DNA of 64,000 nt from Kosakonia oryzae (GCF_001658025.2 NZ_CP014007.2:5352159-5416158), one strand, 5' to 3'; numbered from the stretch's first letter, positions 35,616 to 49,314 are shown. Translations and numbers: made by a program. The notes: generated from the sequence alone by a model not told the origin.

Positions 35616-36112
35616 TTTTTATCAAAAAATGTATCTTTCGTGCTGTTGCTGAGATGTTAAAAAATGCAGGGAAAAAGGGCGATACGTTCAGTTACATTTC
35701 ACCGTCTTGTTACCAGGATTTTTCTGACATTTAACGTCCGGAATTTAATTCATGGAAATAATAGTCAACAGTGAAAATATCAGTCCGCTAAAAGTCGGCT
35801 GGCAGAATGAAATACGTATGTAAAATAATTATTATAAATGTCAATGAAAGGTTTTCGATGTATAGGCGGGTGTTTTAAAAAGAGTTGTGATAAATCGTCT
35901 TGAATATCATAAAGTTGAAAAGTGGTAATTTCTTTGCGTGATTAACTCTGTAGACGCATAAATGTTTAATTTGTGACCGAGCGCACGCTTTGTCGTTGGG
36001 TTTTTGGTGTTATTCGCACTTTTGCCCGACAGTTCACAGTTTCCTTAAAAGTTTAAAAATAGCGCTCGGGAAAAATATTTAAACATTTATTCACCTTTTT
36101 GCTACTTATTGT
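35616..36112. other. AT-rich rsmG-atpI intergenic region
   Basis: About 500 bases of AT-rich sequence without a supported gene. It holds the large inverted repeat described at 35958-36090. E. coli has a gap of similar length here, so the spacing is ancestral. A 23-codon frame at 35752-35823 has no ribosome site. Confidence 0.6.
35958..36090. repeat. long interrupted inverted repeat upstream of the atp promoter
   Basis: ATAAATGTTTAA (35958-35969) pairs perfectly with TTAAACATTTAT (36079-36090). Nested within, CCGAGCGC (35977-35984) pairs with GCGCTCGG (36062-36069). Two perfect arms of 12 and 8 bases stay in register with only 7- and 9-base internal interruptions, closing a 77-base loop. The repeat ends 23 bases before the atp -35. 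Confidence 0.7.
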
Positions 36113-36140
36113 TTGAAATCACGAGGCCGCACCGTATAAT
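36113..36140 (+). promoter_or_regulatory. main atp operon promoter
   Basis: -35 TTGAAA (36113-36118), a 16-base spacer and -10 TATAAT (36135-36140), then TTTGACC. It matches the known E. coli atpI promoter sequence in place and form; transcription should start near 36147. Confidence 0.85.
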
Positions 36141-36232
36141 TTGACCGCTTTTTGATGCTTGACTCCGGACCATAAAGAACGTTTTATACGACACGCGGCA
36201 TACCTCAAAGGGAGCAGGAGTTAAGAAACGTC

Positions 36233-37440
<1,208 letters not shown>

Positions 37441-37470
37441 TTTTTAACAACACTACTACGTTTTAACTGA

Positions 37471-37754
<284 letters not shown>

Positions 37755-37786
37755 TAGAACGTTAACCAGATAAGAGGCATTGTGCT

Positions 37787-38257
37787 GTGAATCTAAACGC
37801 AACAATCCTCGGCCAGGCCATCGCGTTTGTCCTGTTCGTTCTGTTCTGCATGAAGTATGTATGGCCGCCGTTAATGGCTGCCATCGAAAAACGTCAGAAA
37901 GAAATTGCTGACGGTCTTGCTTCCGCAGAACGAGCTAAAAAGGATTTGGATCTTGCACAGGCCAATGCGACCGACCAGCTGAAAAAAGCGAAAGCTGAAG
38001 CTCAGGTTATCATTGAACAGGCGAACAAACGCCGTGCTCAGATCCTGGATGAAGCGAAAGCAGAAGCCGAGCAGGAACGTAACAAAATCGTCGCGCAAGC
38101 GCAGGCTGAAATTGATGCCGAGCGTAAACGTGCGCGCGAAGAGCTGCGTAAACAGGTGGCTCTGCTGGCAGTAGCCGGCGCCGAGAAGATCATCGAACGT
38201 TCCGTGGATGAAGCTGCTAACAGCGACATCGTGAATAAACTGGTCGCTGAACTGTAA
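37787..38257 (+). CDS. atpF: ATP synthase Fo subunit b
   Basis: Peripheral-stalk subunit, 156 residues from a GTG start as in E. coli. One N-terminal membrane helix ([20 protein letters not shown]) is followed by a long charged coiled coil rich in Ala, Lys and Glu, and a delta-binding C-terminus ([10 protein letters not shown]). Confidence 0.98.
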   Translation: MNLNATILGQAIAFVLFVLFCMKYVWPPLMAAIEKRQKEIADGLASAERAKKDLDLAQANATDQLKKAKAEAQVIIEQANKRRAQILDEAKAEAEQERNKIVAQAQAEIDAERKRAREELRKQVALLAVAGAEKIIERSVDEAANSDIVNKLVAEL

Positions 38258-38270
38258 GGAGGAGGGGCTG

Positions 38271-38804
38271 ATGTCTGAATTTGTAACGGTAGCTCGCCCC
38301 TACGCCAAAGCAGCTTTTGACTTTGCCGTCGAAAACCAGAGCGTTGACCGCTGGCAGGATATGCTGGCGTTCGCTGCCGAGGTGACGAAAAATGAACACA
38401 TGGCCGAGCTTCTCTCTGGTGCTTTAGCACCGGAAACGCTCGCTAAGTCGTTTATCGCAGTCTGTGGGGAGCAACTTGACGACAAAGGTCAGAACCTGAT
38501 TCGGGTGATGGCTGAAAACGGTCGTATCAAGGTGCTTCCTGATGTTCTTGAGCAGTTTATTCAATTGCGTGCAGCCAGCGAGGCTATTGCAGAAGTTGAT
38601 GTGACTTCTGCAACTGCACTGAGTGAAGAACAGCTTTCGAAAATCAGCGCCGCGATGGAAAAACGTCTGTCACGCAAAGTGAAGCTGAATTGCAATATCG
38701 ATAAGTCTGTAATGGCAGGTGTAATCATCCGTGCGGGTGATATGGTCATTGATGGCAGCGTTCGCGGCCGTCTTGAGCGCCTTGCAGACGTCTTGCAGTC
38801 TTAA
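38271..38804 (+). CDS. atpH: ATP synthase F1 subunit delta
   Basis: Links the top of F1 alpha3beta3 to the b stalk, 177 residues as in E. coli. An N-terminal helical bundle ([17 protein letters not shown]) precedes a C-terminal domain with the family motif [23 protein letters not shown] precedes the ATG and overlaps the end of the atpF stop region. Confidence 0.98.
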   Translation: MSEFVTVARPYAKAAFDFAVENQSVDRWQDMLAFAAEVTKNEHMAELLSGALAPETLAKSFIAVCGEQLDDKGQNLIRVMAENGRIKVLPDVLEQFIQLRAASEAIAEVDVTSATALSEEQLSKISAAMEKRLSRKVKLNCNIDKSVMAGVIIRAGDMVIDGSVRGRLERLADVLQS

Positions 38805-38816
38805 GGGGACTGGAGC

Positions 38817-40358
38817 ATGCAACTGAATTCCACCGAAATCAGCGAACTGATCAAGCAGCGCATTGCTCAGTTCAGTGTTGTGAGTGAAGCTCACAACGAA
38901 GGTACTATTGTTTCTGTAAGCGACGGTGTTATCCGTATTCACGGCCTGGCCGATTGTATGCAGGGTGAAATGATCTCCCTGCCGGGTAACCGTTACGCTA
39001 TCGCACTGAACCTGGAGCGCGACTCCGTGGGTGCAGTTGTGATGGGTCCGTATGCTGACCTCGCCGAAGGCATGAAGGTTAAGTGTACTGGCCGTATTCT
39101 TGAAGTTCCGGTTGGCCGTGGCCTGCTGGGTCGCGTGGTGAACACCCTGGGTGCGCCAATCGACGGTAAAGGTCCGGTTGATAATGACGGCTTCGCTGCC
39201 GTAGAAGCTATCGCACCGGGCGTTATCGATCGTCAATCCGTTGATCAGCCGGTACAGACCGGTTACAAATCCGTTGACGCCATGATCCCAATCGGTCGTG
39301 GTCAGCGTGAATTGATCATCGGCGACCGTCAGACCGGTAAAACTGCGCTGGCAATCGATGCCATCATCAACCAGCGTGATTCCGGCATTAAATGTATCTA
39401 CGTTGCTATCGGCCAGAAAGCGTCCACCATCTCTAACGTGGTGCGTAAGCTGGAAGAGCACGGTGCGCTGTCTAACACCATCGTTGTTGTGGCAACCGCG
39501 TCTGAATCCGCTGCACTGCAATACCTGGCTCCGTATGCTGGTTGCGCAATGGGCGAATATTTCCGCGATCGCGGCGAAGATGCACTGATCATTTATGATG
39601 ACCTGTCTAAACAGGCAGTTGCATACCGTCAGATCTCCCTGCTGCTCCGTCGTCCGCCTGGACGTGAAGCATTCCCGGGCGACGTATTCTACCTCCACTC
39701 CCGTCTGCTGGAACGTGCTGCGCGCGTTAACGTGGAATACGTTGAAAGCTTCACTAAAGGTGAAGTGAAAGGTAAAACCGGTTCTCTGACCGCGCTGCCG
39801 ATTATCGAAACGCAAGCTGGTGACGTTTCCGCGTTCGTTCCGACTAACGTAATTTCTATTACCGATGGTCAGATCTTCCTGGAATCCAACCTGTTTAACG
39901 CCGGTATTCGTCCTGCGGTAAACCCGGGTATTTCCGTATCCCGTGTAGGTGGTGCAGCGCAGACCAAGATCATGAAAAAACTGTCCGGTGGTATTCGTAC
40001 CGCTCTGGCTCAGTATCGTGAACTGGCAGCGTTCTCTCAGTTTGCTTCCGACCTTGACGATGCAACCCGTAAACAGCTCGACCACGGTCAGAAAGTGACC
40101 GAGTTGCTGAAACAGAAACAGTATGCGCCGATGTCTGTCGCGCAGCAGGCTCTGGTTCTGTTCGCGGCTGAACGCGGTTACCTGGCGGATGTTGAACTGG
40201 CGAAAATCGGTAGCTTTGAAGCCGCTCTGCTGGCTTACGTTGACCGTGACCACGCTCCGCTGATGCAAGAGATCAACCAGACCGGTGGCTATAACGACGA
40301 GATCGAAGGCAAGCTGAAAGGCATCCTCGACTCCTTTAAAGCAACCCAGTCCTGGTAA
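38817..40358 (+). CDS. atpA: ATP synthase F1 subunit alpha
   Basis: Non-catalytic nucleotide-binding subunit, 513 residues, the E. coli length. P-loop GDRQTGKTA (~169-177) and the alpha/beta signature [13 protein letters not shown] with the arginine finger Arg of SVSRVG. Codon use is strongly biased (CTG, CGT, GGT), as expected for high expression. A long open frame on the opposite strand is a by-product of this bias. Confidence 0.98.
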   Translation: MQLNSTEISELIKQRIAQFSVVSEAHNEGTIVSVSDGVIRIHGLADCMQGEMISLPGNRYAIALNLERDSVGAVVMGPYADLAEGMKVKCTGRILEVPVGRGLLGRVVNTLGAPIDGKGPVDNDGFAAVEAIAPGVIDRQSVDQPVQTGYKSVDAMIPIGRGQRELIIGDRQTGKTALAIDAIINQRDSGIKCIYVAIGQKASTISNVVRKLEEHGALSNTIVVVATASESAALQYLAPYAGCAMGEYFRDRGEDALIIYDDLSKQAVAYRQISLLLRRPPGREAFPGDVFYLHSRLLERAARVNVEYVESFTKGEVKGKTGSLTALPIIETQAGDVSAFVPTNVISITDGQIFLESNLFNAGIRPAVNPGISVSRVGGAAQTKIMKKLSGGIRTALAQYRELAAFSQFASDLDDATRKQLDHGQKVTELLKQKQYAPMSVAQQALVLFAAERGYLADVELAKIGSFEAALLAYVDRDHAPLMQEINQTGGYNDEIEGKLKGILDSFKATQSW

Positions 40359-40408
40359 CGTCTGGCGGCTTGCCTTAGGGCAGGCCGCAAGGCATTGAGG
40401 AGAAGCTC

Positions 40409-42681
<2,273 letters not shown>

Positions 42682-42701
42682 CGCCTTAATCGGAGGGTGA
42701 T

Positions 42702-43121
42702 ATGGCAATGACTTACCACCTGGACGTCGTCAGCGCAGAGTCACAAATGTTCTCTGGTCTGGTCGAAAAAATCCAGGTAACGGGTAGCGAAGGTGAACTG
42801 GGTATTTTCCCGGGTCACGCGCCGCTGCTCACCGCCATTAAGCCTGGTATGATCCGCATCGTGAAACAGCACGGTCATGAAGAGTTTATCTATCTGTCTG
42901 GCGGCATTCTTGAAGTGCAGCCTGGCACAGTGACCGTTCTGGCTGATACTGCTATTCGTGGTCAGGATCTCGACGAAGCGCGAGCCCTGGAATCGAAACG
43001 CAAAGCAGAAGAGCACATTAAATCTTCTCACGGTGACGTGGATTACGCTCAGGCGTCTGCGGAACTGGCGAAAGCTATCGCGAAACTGCGTGTTATCGAG
43101 TTGACGAAAAAAGCGATGTAA
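42702..43121 (+). CDS. atpC: ATP synthase F1 subunit epsilon
   Basis: Rotor-foot and inhibitory subunit, 139 residues as in E. coli. An N-terminal beta sandwich ([35 protein letters not shown]) is followed by the two C-terminal regulatory helices. Last gene of the operon, followed by a strong terminator. Confidence 0.98.
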   Translation: MAMTYHLDVVSAESQMFSGLVEKIQVTGSEGELGIFPGHAPLLTAIKPGMIRIVKQHGHEEFIYLSGGILEVQPGTVTVLADTAIRGQDLDEARALESKRKAEEHIKSSHGDVDYAQASAELAKAIAKLRVIELTKKAM

Positions 43122-43138
43122 CACCGGCTTGAACGTTA

Positions 43139-43171
43139 AAAGCCAGTCTGGTTTCCAGGCTGGCTTTTTTT
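43139..43171 (+). terminator. atp operon terminator
   Basis: Stem AGCCAG-T-CTGG/CCAG-G-CTGGCT (43141-43165) with a short loop, followed by seven T. Confidence 0.9.
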
Positions 43172-43219
43172 ATGGCTGCGTTTCAGAAAAAGCAGAACTG
43201 AAAATGCGTTTTATTATTT

Positions 43220-43235
43220 TGTGATGTGCATCACA
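43220..43235 (+). promoter_or_regulatory. CRP site 1
   Basis: TGTGATGTGCATCACA: both half sites TGTGA and TCACA are perfect with six-base spacing and A/T-rich flanks. It lies upstream of the 23-codon frame at 43324; a candidate promoter (TTGATC, 17 bases, TAGACT at 43265-43270) sits between this site and site 2. Confidence 0.85.
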
Positions 43236-43276
43236 AAAATGTTGATCGGTTAAAAAATGAGGCGTAGACTTATTTT

Positions 43277-43292
43277 TGTGACGTGAATCACA
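43277..43292 (+). promoter_or_regulatory. CRP site 2
   Basis: TGTGACGTGAATCACA, again with both half sites perfect, centred 57 bases after site 1. It would cover the predicted start point of the candidate promoter and so could repress, with FNR or Cra cross-talk not excluded. Confidence 0.85.
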
Positions 43293-43323
43293 AAAAAATA
43301 CTCTCACTTATCAGGACGCCATC

Positions 43324-43395
43324 ATGAAACTGATCAACAAAATCATCGCTCTTTTCAGCAACATGAACATCTCTTTCGGTACGTTCAACCACTAA
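43324..43395 (+). CDS. putative 23-residue CRP-controlled small protein
   Basis: Frame MKLINKIIALFSNMNISFGTFNH with CAGGA eight bases before the ATG, so translation is plausible. Residues 1-14 form an amphipathic helix with lysines at 2 and 6 and a hydrophobic face of Leu, Ile and Phe, suggesting membrane-surface binding. It follows a candidate promoter flanked by two perfect CRP sites. The size, start MKL..KI and CRP context recall E. coli AzuC, encoded by a CRP-repressed dual-function RNA, but sequence identity is too low to call homology. No T-rich terminator is visible; a REP-like hairpin at 43407-43458 follows. Function unknown. Confidence 0.5.
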   Translation: MKLINKIIALFSNMNISFGTFNH

Positions 43396-43406
43396 TGTGC
43401 TGATAT

Positions 43407-43458
43407 GCTGAGTGGCGCCGCGCTTACTGTTGTGTGATAAGCGAAGCGCCATCAGGCA
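43407..43458. repeat. REP-like palindromic element
   Basis: GGCGC..CGCTTA (43414-43426) pairs with TAAGCG..GCGCC (43438-43450). The right half reads on the minus strand as GCCTGATGGCGCTTCGCTTATC, an enterobacterial REP sequence. It separates the small frame from the convergent lyase gene and may protect either 3' end. Confidence 0.65.
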
Positions 43459-45567
43459 TCACTGGCTGAGTTGCGCCAGATACGGTTTACTATCCAGCTC
43501 TTTTTTCGCCAGATTTACGCTTTTACCGTCGACGATAAAGTAGTTCGTCGCATCCACATTCCCCACCACCGCATCATCATATTTCCCCGGCTTACTGCGC
43601 ACAGAGATATTGCCGCTAAACACGCCCTGCGTTGATGCATCGCCATACGGGCCTGGACGAAAGATGAAATTAAAGCGTTGGTTATCGATAGCAATATTAT
43701 TCTCTATCCGCAGTTTCCCTGGGTTGAAGTTATCGGTGAAACCATCCAGATGATTACCCGTCGCCTTGCTGTTACGAACCTGATGTGCGACCGGTTGCCC
43801 CTCTCCCCCCAGTTTGAAACCGTTGCTGGTATTATTGCTGGCAATAGAATCCTCGATCACCACAACGCCATTTGCGCCATCCTCGATTTTGTTAAACAGG
43901 TCAAAACCATCATCAATATTGTCGTGCGAATAGCAGCGTTTCAGGCGATTGCCTTCACCAACGCGCATCTTCACGGCAAAACCATCTGCGTTAATTTTCC
44001 CCGGATCTTCATTACCCCAGGATTCCGAATCGACAACGAGGTTGTTGCTCGCCCACAGGGCCCGGCCCACTTTTTCCGGTGATGAAATCTGAATACCCGT
44101 ATCATCATTACGCCAGGCGACCACTTTTTCGATAACGTTATGGCTGCCCTGAATACGTAAACTTTTCTCGGTCACCTCTATCCCTTTGATGTGCCAGTAA
44201 CTAGCGTCAACCAGCAAGCCGTGGATTACGGCTTTTCCATCCGCTTGCAGGATTTTCTGTTTATCGCGCAGCCCACTGGCGGAAAGAGGGATCTCTGTCT
44301 GCGCATAATCTCCGGCTTGCAACACAATTTTGCCGCCAGGCGGCAGTAAACGAATCGCGCTGGTCAGATCCAGCGGGGATGCCACCGTACCTTCACCTTC
44401 GCTTTTACCCTGCGGCGTGACATACAGCGTTGCAGTTGTCGGGCCGGCAATTTTCTCTACCTTAATTTGCTGGCTGACAGGCGTATTGTCGCTGATGCTG
44501 GTGGGCGTAAATGTCACTGAAAACGTGGCATTGCCACTCAGTGTGGCAGGCACGGTATACATCTCCCCCGCTTTAACCGGTTTTTCATTACCGATCACCA
44601 CTTCGTCCTGGCGGGTGCTGAACAGGCCATCATAATTGGCTCGTGCCTGTAATGTGTATGTGTCGCTGGTGCTTTGCTCAGGAGAGGCAATTTGCACCAC
44701 GACCGGAAGTGGTTTAGCTTGCCAGGGTTTTGTCACAGCGGTATGCGCCATTGACGTGGTCAACGAAGCATCGTTGATGGTGATTTTGGCATTACGCGAG
44801 GCAAAGAAACCGACGTAGTAGCGATCTTTATCCTGTACCGAGATCAGATCTGCGCGCGGAACACTGCGGCTAACCCATTGGTCGCTACCTTGCGGTGCCC
44901 AGGCCGTGATAAAACCGTCGTTGGTGCGCTCCAGTTTCAGGCGAAAGGTTGGCGTCTGGCGCAGATCAACCTCTTCCTGATAGCTCTGTTTCACGATTGC
45001 CGCGCCAGCATTGCCCCAGGGCTGCGTGATCCCTTCACGGGTGATCGCCTGCATCTTCACGCGAAAATTGTCTTTTTTATCCTGCGTCATGATGGCATTC
45101 ATCACCATATTCGACGCCGCAGGAAACTCCTCATAACCTTCTTTAAGCGGCTGCTGACGCGGATGGCCAATCACGTCACGCACCAATAACCCGGCGCCTT
45201 CTTGCGCTGCGGGTTTCGCGCCGTTTTCCGGGCCGAACTGCTCAACGGTCACTGTGGCCTGTAAAACGAAGTTTTCACTGCCAGGTAGAGTGGTATAAAA
45301 GAACGTCAGGCCATCATGAGAGTTAGCGATTTTACCACCGCGGCTTTCGAGGGTAACGGGTCTGGAGAGATCGGCACTATCCGTTACGGAGAGTTTTTTG
45401 CCGTCGATGGTGACATCATTCACGCCAATCTTTTCCGGCAGAACATTCGATGAAAAGTTCACGTCGGTCGATTGGCCAAAAGCGATGGCTTTCCAGACTG
45501 CTGCTGAGGTCGGAAAAGCAATAAGTGAGCTGCAAACCGTTAAAGCCAGAGGTATTTTATAATTCAT
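43459..45567 (-). CDS. secreted family PL9 pectate lyase, PelX-like exopolygalacturonate lyase
   Basis: Cleaves polygalacturonate by beta-elimination; PelX-type enzymes of this family release digalacturonate in the periplasm. It has 702 residues. Signal peptide to ~residue 23 (SLIAFPTSAA). An all-beta region (~25-375) with no recognised catalytic motif may bind carbohydrate. A right-handed beta-helix spans ~380-690. The calcium aspartates fit Pel9A of Dickeya: D528 in NADGF, then D552, D553 and D556 in NIDDGFDLF, with the same 24-residue spacing as D209 to D233. The catalytic Lys is probably K585 in SNGFKLGG. It has no counterpart here in E. coli. Two KdgR-type boxes lie upstream, so pectin breakdown products probably induce it. 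PelL-type endo action cannot be excluded. Confidence 0.85.
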   Translation of the reverse strand: MNYKIPLALTVCSSLIAFPTSAAVWKAIAFGQSTDVNFSSNVLPEKIGVNDVTIDGKKLSVTDSADLSRPVTLESRGGKIANSHDGLTFFYTTLPGSENFVLQATVTVEQFGPENGAKPAAQEGAGLLVRDVIGHPRQQPLKEGYEEFPAASNMVMNAIMTQDKKDNFRVKMQAITREGITQPWGNAGAAIVKQSYQEEVDLRQTPTFRLKLERTNDGFITAWAPQGSDQWVSRSVPRADLISVQDKDRYYVGFFASRNAKITINDASLTTSMAHTAVTKPWQAKPLPVVVQIASPEQSTSDTYTLQARANYDGLFSTRQDEVVIGNEKPVKAGEMYTVPATLSGNATFSVTFTPTSISDNTPVSQQIKVEKIAGPTTATLYVTPQGKSEGEGTVASPLDLTSAIRLLPPGGKIVLQAGDYAQTEIPLSASGLRDKQKILQADGKAVIHGLLVDASYWHIKGIEVTEKSLRIQGSHNVIEKVVAWRNDDTGIQISSPEKVGRALWASNNLVVDSESWGNEDPGKINADGFAVKMRVGEGNRLKRCYSHDNIDDGFDLFNKIEDGANGVVVIEDSIASNNTSNGFKLGGEGQPVAHQVRNSKATGNHLDGFTDNFNPGKLRIENNIAIDNQRFNFIFRPGPYGDASTQGVFSGNISVRSKPGKYDDAVVGNVDATNYFIVDGKSVNLAKKELDSKPYLAQLSQ

Positions 45568-45609
45568 TTTATTCTCCTGAGTGATTATTGCCCGCCATTA
45601 TCATCAAGA

Positions 45610-45623
45610 TGAAACGCTGTTTC
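45610..45623 (-). promoter_or_regulatory. KdgR-type operator 1
   Basis: TGAAACGCTGTTTC, an almost perfect fit to the KdgR consensus core TGAAACRNTGTTTCA, 43 bases upstream of the lyase start. Confidence 0.7.
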
Positions 45624-45652
45624 TTTTTTGTACGTCACAATCTTCAATGACC

Positions 45653-45666
45653 GAAACGGTGTTTTG
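45653..45666 (-). promoter_or_regulatory. KdgR-type operator 2
   Basis: GAAACGGTGTTTTG carries the same AAAC-RN-TGTTT core as operator 1 and is centred 43 bases further from the gene, about four helical turns, so both could bind on one DNA face. Confidence 0.55.
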
Positions 45667-45720
45667 TTTTTGTTTAATCTTTATTCAGGATGAAAAAAAA
45701 CAGCTAACCCATTGTATGAA

Positions 45721-45761
45721 TTAGCGGCAAACAGAAATGGAGGGATTTTTTAGCGGCAAAC
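45721..45761 (+). repeat. 12-bp direct repeat upstream of glmU
   Basis: TTAGCGGCAAAC occurs at 45721-45732 and again at 45750-45761, a 29-base period. E. coli glmU has two NagC sites upstream, but the repeat does not look like a NagC site, so its role is open. The rest of 45667-45911 shows no gene; it should hold the glmU promoter. Confidence 0.6.
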
Positions 45762-45911
45762 CTGGTGACTTTGTCGGTAAAATAGCCCGCAAAAGCGCAG
45801 TAACTGTGGATGTTGGGCGTTTCACCAGCATTCCATTTCATGCTACAAAATATGTAGAATTTTCAATATGAAAGAGGTTAACTTCTTTCTCCAATGACAG
45901 TCAGGACGCGT

Positions 45912-47282
45912 ATGTTGAACACAAAAATGAGTGTGGTGATCCTTGCCGCAGGCAAAGGCACACGCATGTATTCCGATATTCCCAAAGTGCTGCATACCCT
46001 TGCAGGGAAAGCGATGGTTCAGCATGTCATTGATACTGCTAATCTTCTCGGCGCCGATAATGTTCATCTGGTTTATGGACACGGTGGTGATTTGCTCAAA
46101 CAACATCTCGCTGAGAGCAAGCTTAACTGGGTCCTGCAGGTAGAACAGTTGGGCACCGGCCATGCGATGCAGCAGGCTGCGCCGTTCTTTGCCGATGACG
46201 AAGATATTTTGATGCTCTACGGCGATGTGCCGCTGATTTCGTTGGAGACGTTGCAGCGTCTGCGCGATGCGAAACCGCAGGGCGGCATCGGTCTGTTAAC
46301 GGTGGTGCTCGACGACCCGACGGGTTACGGGCGTATCACGCGTGAAAACGGCGCGGTGACAGGCATTGTTGAACAGAAAGATGCCACTGAAGAACAGCGT
46401 AAGATCACGGAGATCAACACCGGCATTCTGATTGCTAACGGCGGCGATCTGAAACGCTGGTTGAGCAAGCTGACTAACAATAATGCGCAGGGTGAATATT
46501 ACATCACGGATATCATCAGCCTTGCCTGGCATGAAGGCCGTGAGATCACCGCAGTGCATCCGCAGCGCCTGAGCGAAGTGGAAGGCGTGAATAACCGCCT
46601 TCAGCTATCCCGGCTGGAGCGTGCGTATCAGGCTGAACAGGCCGAAAAGCTGCTGCTGGCTGGTGTTATGCTGCGCGATCCTGCGCGCTTTGACCTGCGC
46701 GGTACGCTGGAGCATGGGCGGGATGTTGAGATCGATGCTAACGTCATCATTGAAGGCAACGTAAAACTGGGCGATCGCGTGAAGATTGGCGCTGGTTGCG
46801 TGTTGAAAAACAGCGACATCGGCGACGACTGCGAAATCAGCCCCTACAGCGTGGTGGAAGATGCGCGCCTCGAAGCTGATTGCACCATCGGGCCATTTGC
46901 GCGTTTGCGTCCTGGCGCAGAACTGCTTGCCGGTGCGCACGTGGGCAACTTCGTGGAAATGAAAAAAGCGCGTCTGGGTAAAGGCTCGAAAGCAGGCCAT
47001 CTGACTTACCTGGGCGATGCGGAAATCGGTGACAACGTGAATGTTGGCGCGGGTGTTATCACCTGTAATTACGATGGCGCGAACAAGCATAAAACCATTA
47101 TTGGCGATGATGTGTTTGTTGGTTCCGATACGCAACTGGTGGCGCCGGTTACCGTTGCCAAAGGTGCGACTATCGCCGCGGGTACCACCGTAACGCGCAA
47201 TGTTGCGGAAAATGAACTGGTTATCAGCCGCGTACCGCAGATCAATAAACAAGGCTGGATACGTCCGGTTAAGAAGAAGTAG
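45912..47282 (+). CDS. glmU: bifunctional UDP-GlcNAc pyrophosphorylase / glucosamine-1-phosphate acetyltransferase
   Basis: Makes UDP-GlcNAc for peptidoglycan and lipopolysaccharide in two steps. It has 456 residues from ATG 45912 (AGGA five bases upstream), the E. coli start and length; an ATG at 45894 would add six residues. The N-terminal uridyltransferase has LAAGKGTRM (12-20) and YGDVPL. The C-terminal left-handed beta-helix of hexapeptide repeats carries the acetyltransferase ([20 protein letters not shown]). Confidence 0.97.
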   Translation: MLNTKMSVVILAAGKGTRMYSDIPKVLHTLAGKAMVQHVIDTANLLGADNVHLVYGHGGDLLKQHLAESKLNWVLQVEQLGTGHAMQQAAPFFADDEDILMLYGDVPLISLETLQRLRDAKPQGGIGLLTVVLDDPTGYGRITRENGAVTGIVEQKDATEEQRKITEINTGILIANGGDLKRWLSKLTNNNAQGEYYITDIISLAWHEGREITAVHPQRLSEVEGVNNRLQLSRLERAYQAEQAEKLLLAGVMLRDPARFDLRGTLEHGRDVEIDANVIIEGNVKLGDRVKIGAGCVLKNSDIGDDCEISPYSVVEDARLEADCTIGPFARLRPGAELLAGAHVGNFVEMKKARLGKGSKAGHLTYLGDAEIGDNVNVGAGVITCNYDGANKHKTIIGDDVFVGSDTQLVAPVTVAKGATIAAGTTVTRNVAENELVISRVPQINKQGWIRPVKKK

Positions 47283-47309
47283 TCCGGGTAAGCGCAGCGC
47301 TATCCGGCA
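47283..47309. repeat. REP element between glmU and glmS
   Basis: TCCGGGTAAGCGCAGCGCTATCCGGCA: imperfect palindrome with the REP head and foot, directly after the glmU stop. In E. coli the glmUS message is processed in this gap. Confidence 0.75.
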
Positions 47310-47461
47310 ATGAATCCATAACGTTTTCAGGGTGAGGGGAAAGATAATTCCTCCGCCCGCCAGGCAGTACCTATAAAAATAACCCCACTCTCTACAAGGC
47401 TCGGGGCGATACAGGTTGACCGACAACAAAAGGCATAACGCCTAAATCGGAATCGAAAAAT

Positions 47462-49291
47462 ATGTGTGGAATTGTTGGCGCAGTCGCGCAGCGTGATGTT
47501 GCAGAAATCCTTCTCGAGGGATTACGTCGTCTGGAATACCGTGGCTATGACTCAGCAGGTCTGGCCGTTGTAGATGCAGAAGGGCATATGACCCGCCTGC
47601 GTCGTCTTGGTAAAGTCCAGATGCTGGCCCAGGCCGCAGAAGAGCACCCGCTGCATGGTGGAACCGGTATTGCGCATACCCGTTGGGCAACACACGGTGA
47701 ACCGTCAGAAGGTAACGCGCATCCGCATGTTTCTGATCATATTGCGGTTGTACATAACGGTATTATCGAAAACTACGAGCCGCTGCGGGAAGCGTTAAAA
47801 GAGCGTGGTTATGTATTTGTTTCGGAAACGGATACCGAGGTTATCGCGCATCTTGTTCATTGGGAGCTTGAGCAGGGCGGCACGCTGCGTGAAGCGGTTA
47901 TGCGCGCTATCCCGCAATTACGCGGCGCTTATGGCACGGTGATTATGGATACCCGTGACAGCGGCACTCTGCTGGCGGCACGCTCTGGCAGCCCGCTGGT
48001 CATTGGTCTTGGCATGGGTGAAAACTTTATTGCCTCTGATCAACTGGCGTTACTGCCGGTAACGCGTCGCTTTATCTTCCTTGAAGAGGGGGATATTGCG
48101 GAAGTGACTCGCCGCAGCGTGACAGTGTTTGATAAATCCGGCGCACAGGTAAAACGGCCTGATATCGAATCCAGCCTGCAATATGACGCGGGCGACAAAG
48201 GTATCTACCGTCACTACATGCAAAAAGAGATCTACGAACAGCCGAACGCGATTAAAAATACGCTGACCGGCCGTATCAACCACGGTGAAGTGGATCTGAG
48301 CGAACTGGGTCCGAATGCCAACGCGCTGTTATCGCAAGTTGAGCATATTCAGATCGTTGCCTGTGGCACCTCTTACAACTCCGGTATGGTTTCCCGTTAC
48401 TGGTTTGAGGCGCTGGCCGGTGTGCCGTGCGATGTGGAAATCGCCTCTGAATTCCGCTACCGCAAATCCGCTGTGCGTCGTAACAGTCTGATGATCACCC
48501 TGTCGCAATCCGGTGAAACAGCGGATACGCTGGCGGCGCTGCGTTTGTCCAAAGAGCTGGGTTATTTGGGTTCGCTGGCGATTTGTAACGTGCCGGGCTC
48601 CTCGCTGGTGCGTGAATCCGATCTGGCAATGATGACCAAAGCCGGTACTGAAATCGGTGTTGCTTCCACGAAAGCGTTCACCACTCAGCTTACCGTTCTG
48701 CTGATGCTGGTAGCGAAATTGAGCCGCCTGAAAGGGCTGGATGCGTCCATTGAGCACGATATCGTTCACGGTTTGCAGGCGTTGCCGAGCCGTATTGAAC
48801 AGATGCTGTCGCAGGATAAACGCATTGAAGCGCTGGCCGAGGATTTCTCTGACAAGCACCATGCGCTGTTCCTCGGGCGTGGCGATCAGTATCCGATCGC
48901 GCTGGAAGGCGCGCTGAAACTGAAAGAGATCTCCTACATTCACGCCGAAGCCTATGCGGCAGGCGAGCTGAAGCATGGCCCTCTGGCGCTGATTGATGCG
49001 GATATGCCGGTGATTGTCGTTGCGCCTAACAACGAACTGCTGGAAAAACTGAAATCCAACATCGAAGAAGTGCGTGCCCGTGGCGGCGTACTGTATGTGT
49101 TCGCCGATCAGGATGCGGGTTTCACCAGCAACGACAATATGCACATTATTGATATGCCGCACGTCGAAGAGGTGATTGCACCGATTTTCTATACCGTGCC
49201 GCTGCAATTGCTGGCCTATCACGTTGCGCTGATTAAAGGCACCGACGTTGACCAGCCGCGTAATCTGGCGAAATCAGTAACGGTAGAGTAA
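47462..49291 (+). CDS. glmS: glutamine-fructose-6-phosphate aminotransferase
   Basis: First committed step of amino-sugar synthesis, glutamine plus fructose 6-phosphate to glucosamine 6-phosphate. It has 609 residues, as in E. coli. The nucleophile Cys follows the initiator Met ([10 protein letters not shown]), then come the glutaminase domain and two SIS domains with the C-terminal [13 protein letters not shown]. No strong ribosome site precedes the ATG, in keeping with the E. coli system where sRNA GlmZ opens the leader. Confidence 0.97.
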   Translation: MCGIVGAVAQRDVAEILLEGLRRLEYRGYDSAGLAVVDAEGHMTRLRRLGKVQMLAQAAEEHPLHGGTGIAHTRWATHGEPSEGNAHPHVSDHIAVVHNGIIENYEPLREALKERGYVFVSETDTEVIAHLVHWELEQGGTLREAVMRAIPQLRGAYGTVIMDTRDSGTLLAARSGSPLVIGLGMGENFIASDQLALLPVTRRFIFLEEGDIAEVTRRSVTVFDKSGAQVKRPDIESSLQYDAGDKGIYRHYMQKEIYEQPNAIKNTLTGRINHGEVDLSELGPNANALLSQVEHIQIVACGTSYNSGMVSRYWFEALAGVPCDVEIASEFRYRKSAVRRNSLMITLSQSGETADTLAALRLSKELGYLGSLAICNVPGSSLVRESDLAMMTKAGTEIGVASTKAFTTQLTVLLMLVAKLSRLKGLDASIEHDIVHGLQALPSRIEQMLSQDKRIEALAEDFSDKHHALFLGRGDQYPIALEGALKLKEISYIHAEAYAAGELKHGPLALIDADMPVIVVAPNNELLEKLKSNIEEVRARGGVLYVFADQDAGFTSNDNMHIIDMPHVEEVIAPIFYTVPLQLLAYHVALIKGTDVDQPRNLAKSVTVE

Positions 49292-49314
49292 ACATTTCCT
49301 GACATAAAATGCGA

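Noticed and set aside
35752..35823. 23-codon frame in the rsmG-atpI gap
   Set aside because: No ribosome site or promoter and unremarkable composition; chance frame in AT-rich DNA.
38670..40268. 532-residue open frame antisense to atpA
   Set aside because: It mirrors the strongly biased codon use of atpA, has low-complexity composition (many Thr, Arg, Gln, His, Phe), no ribosome site and no recognisable domain.
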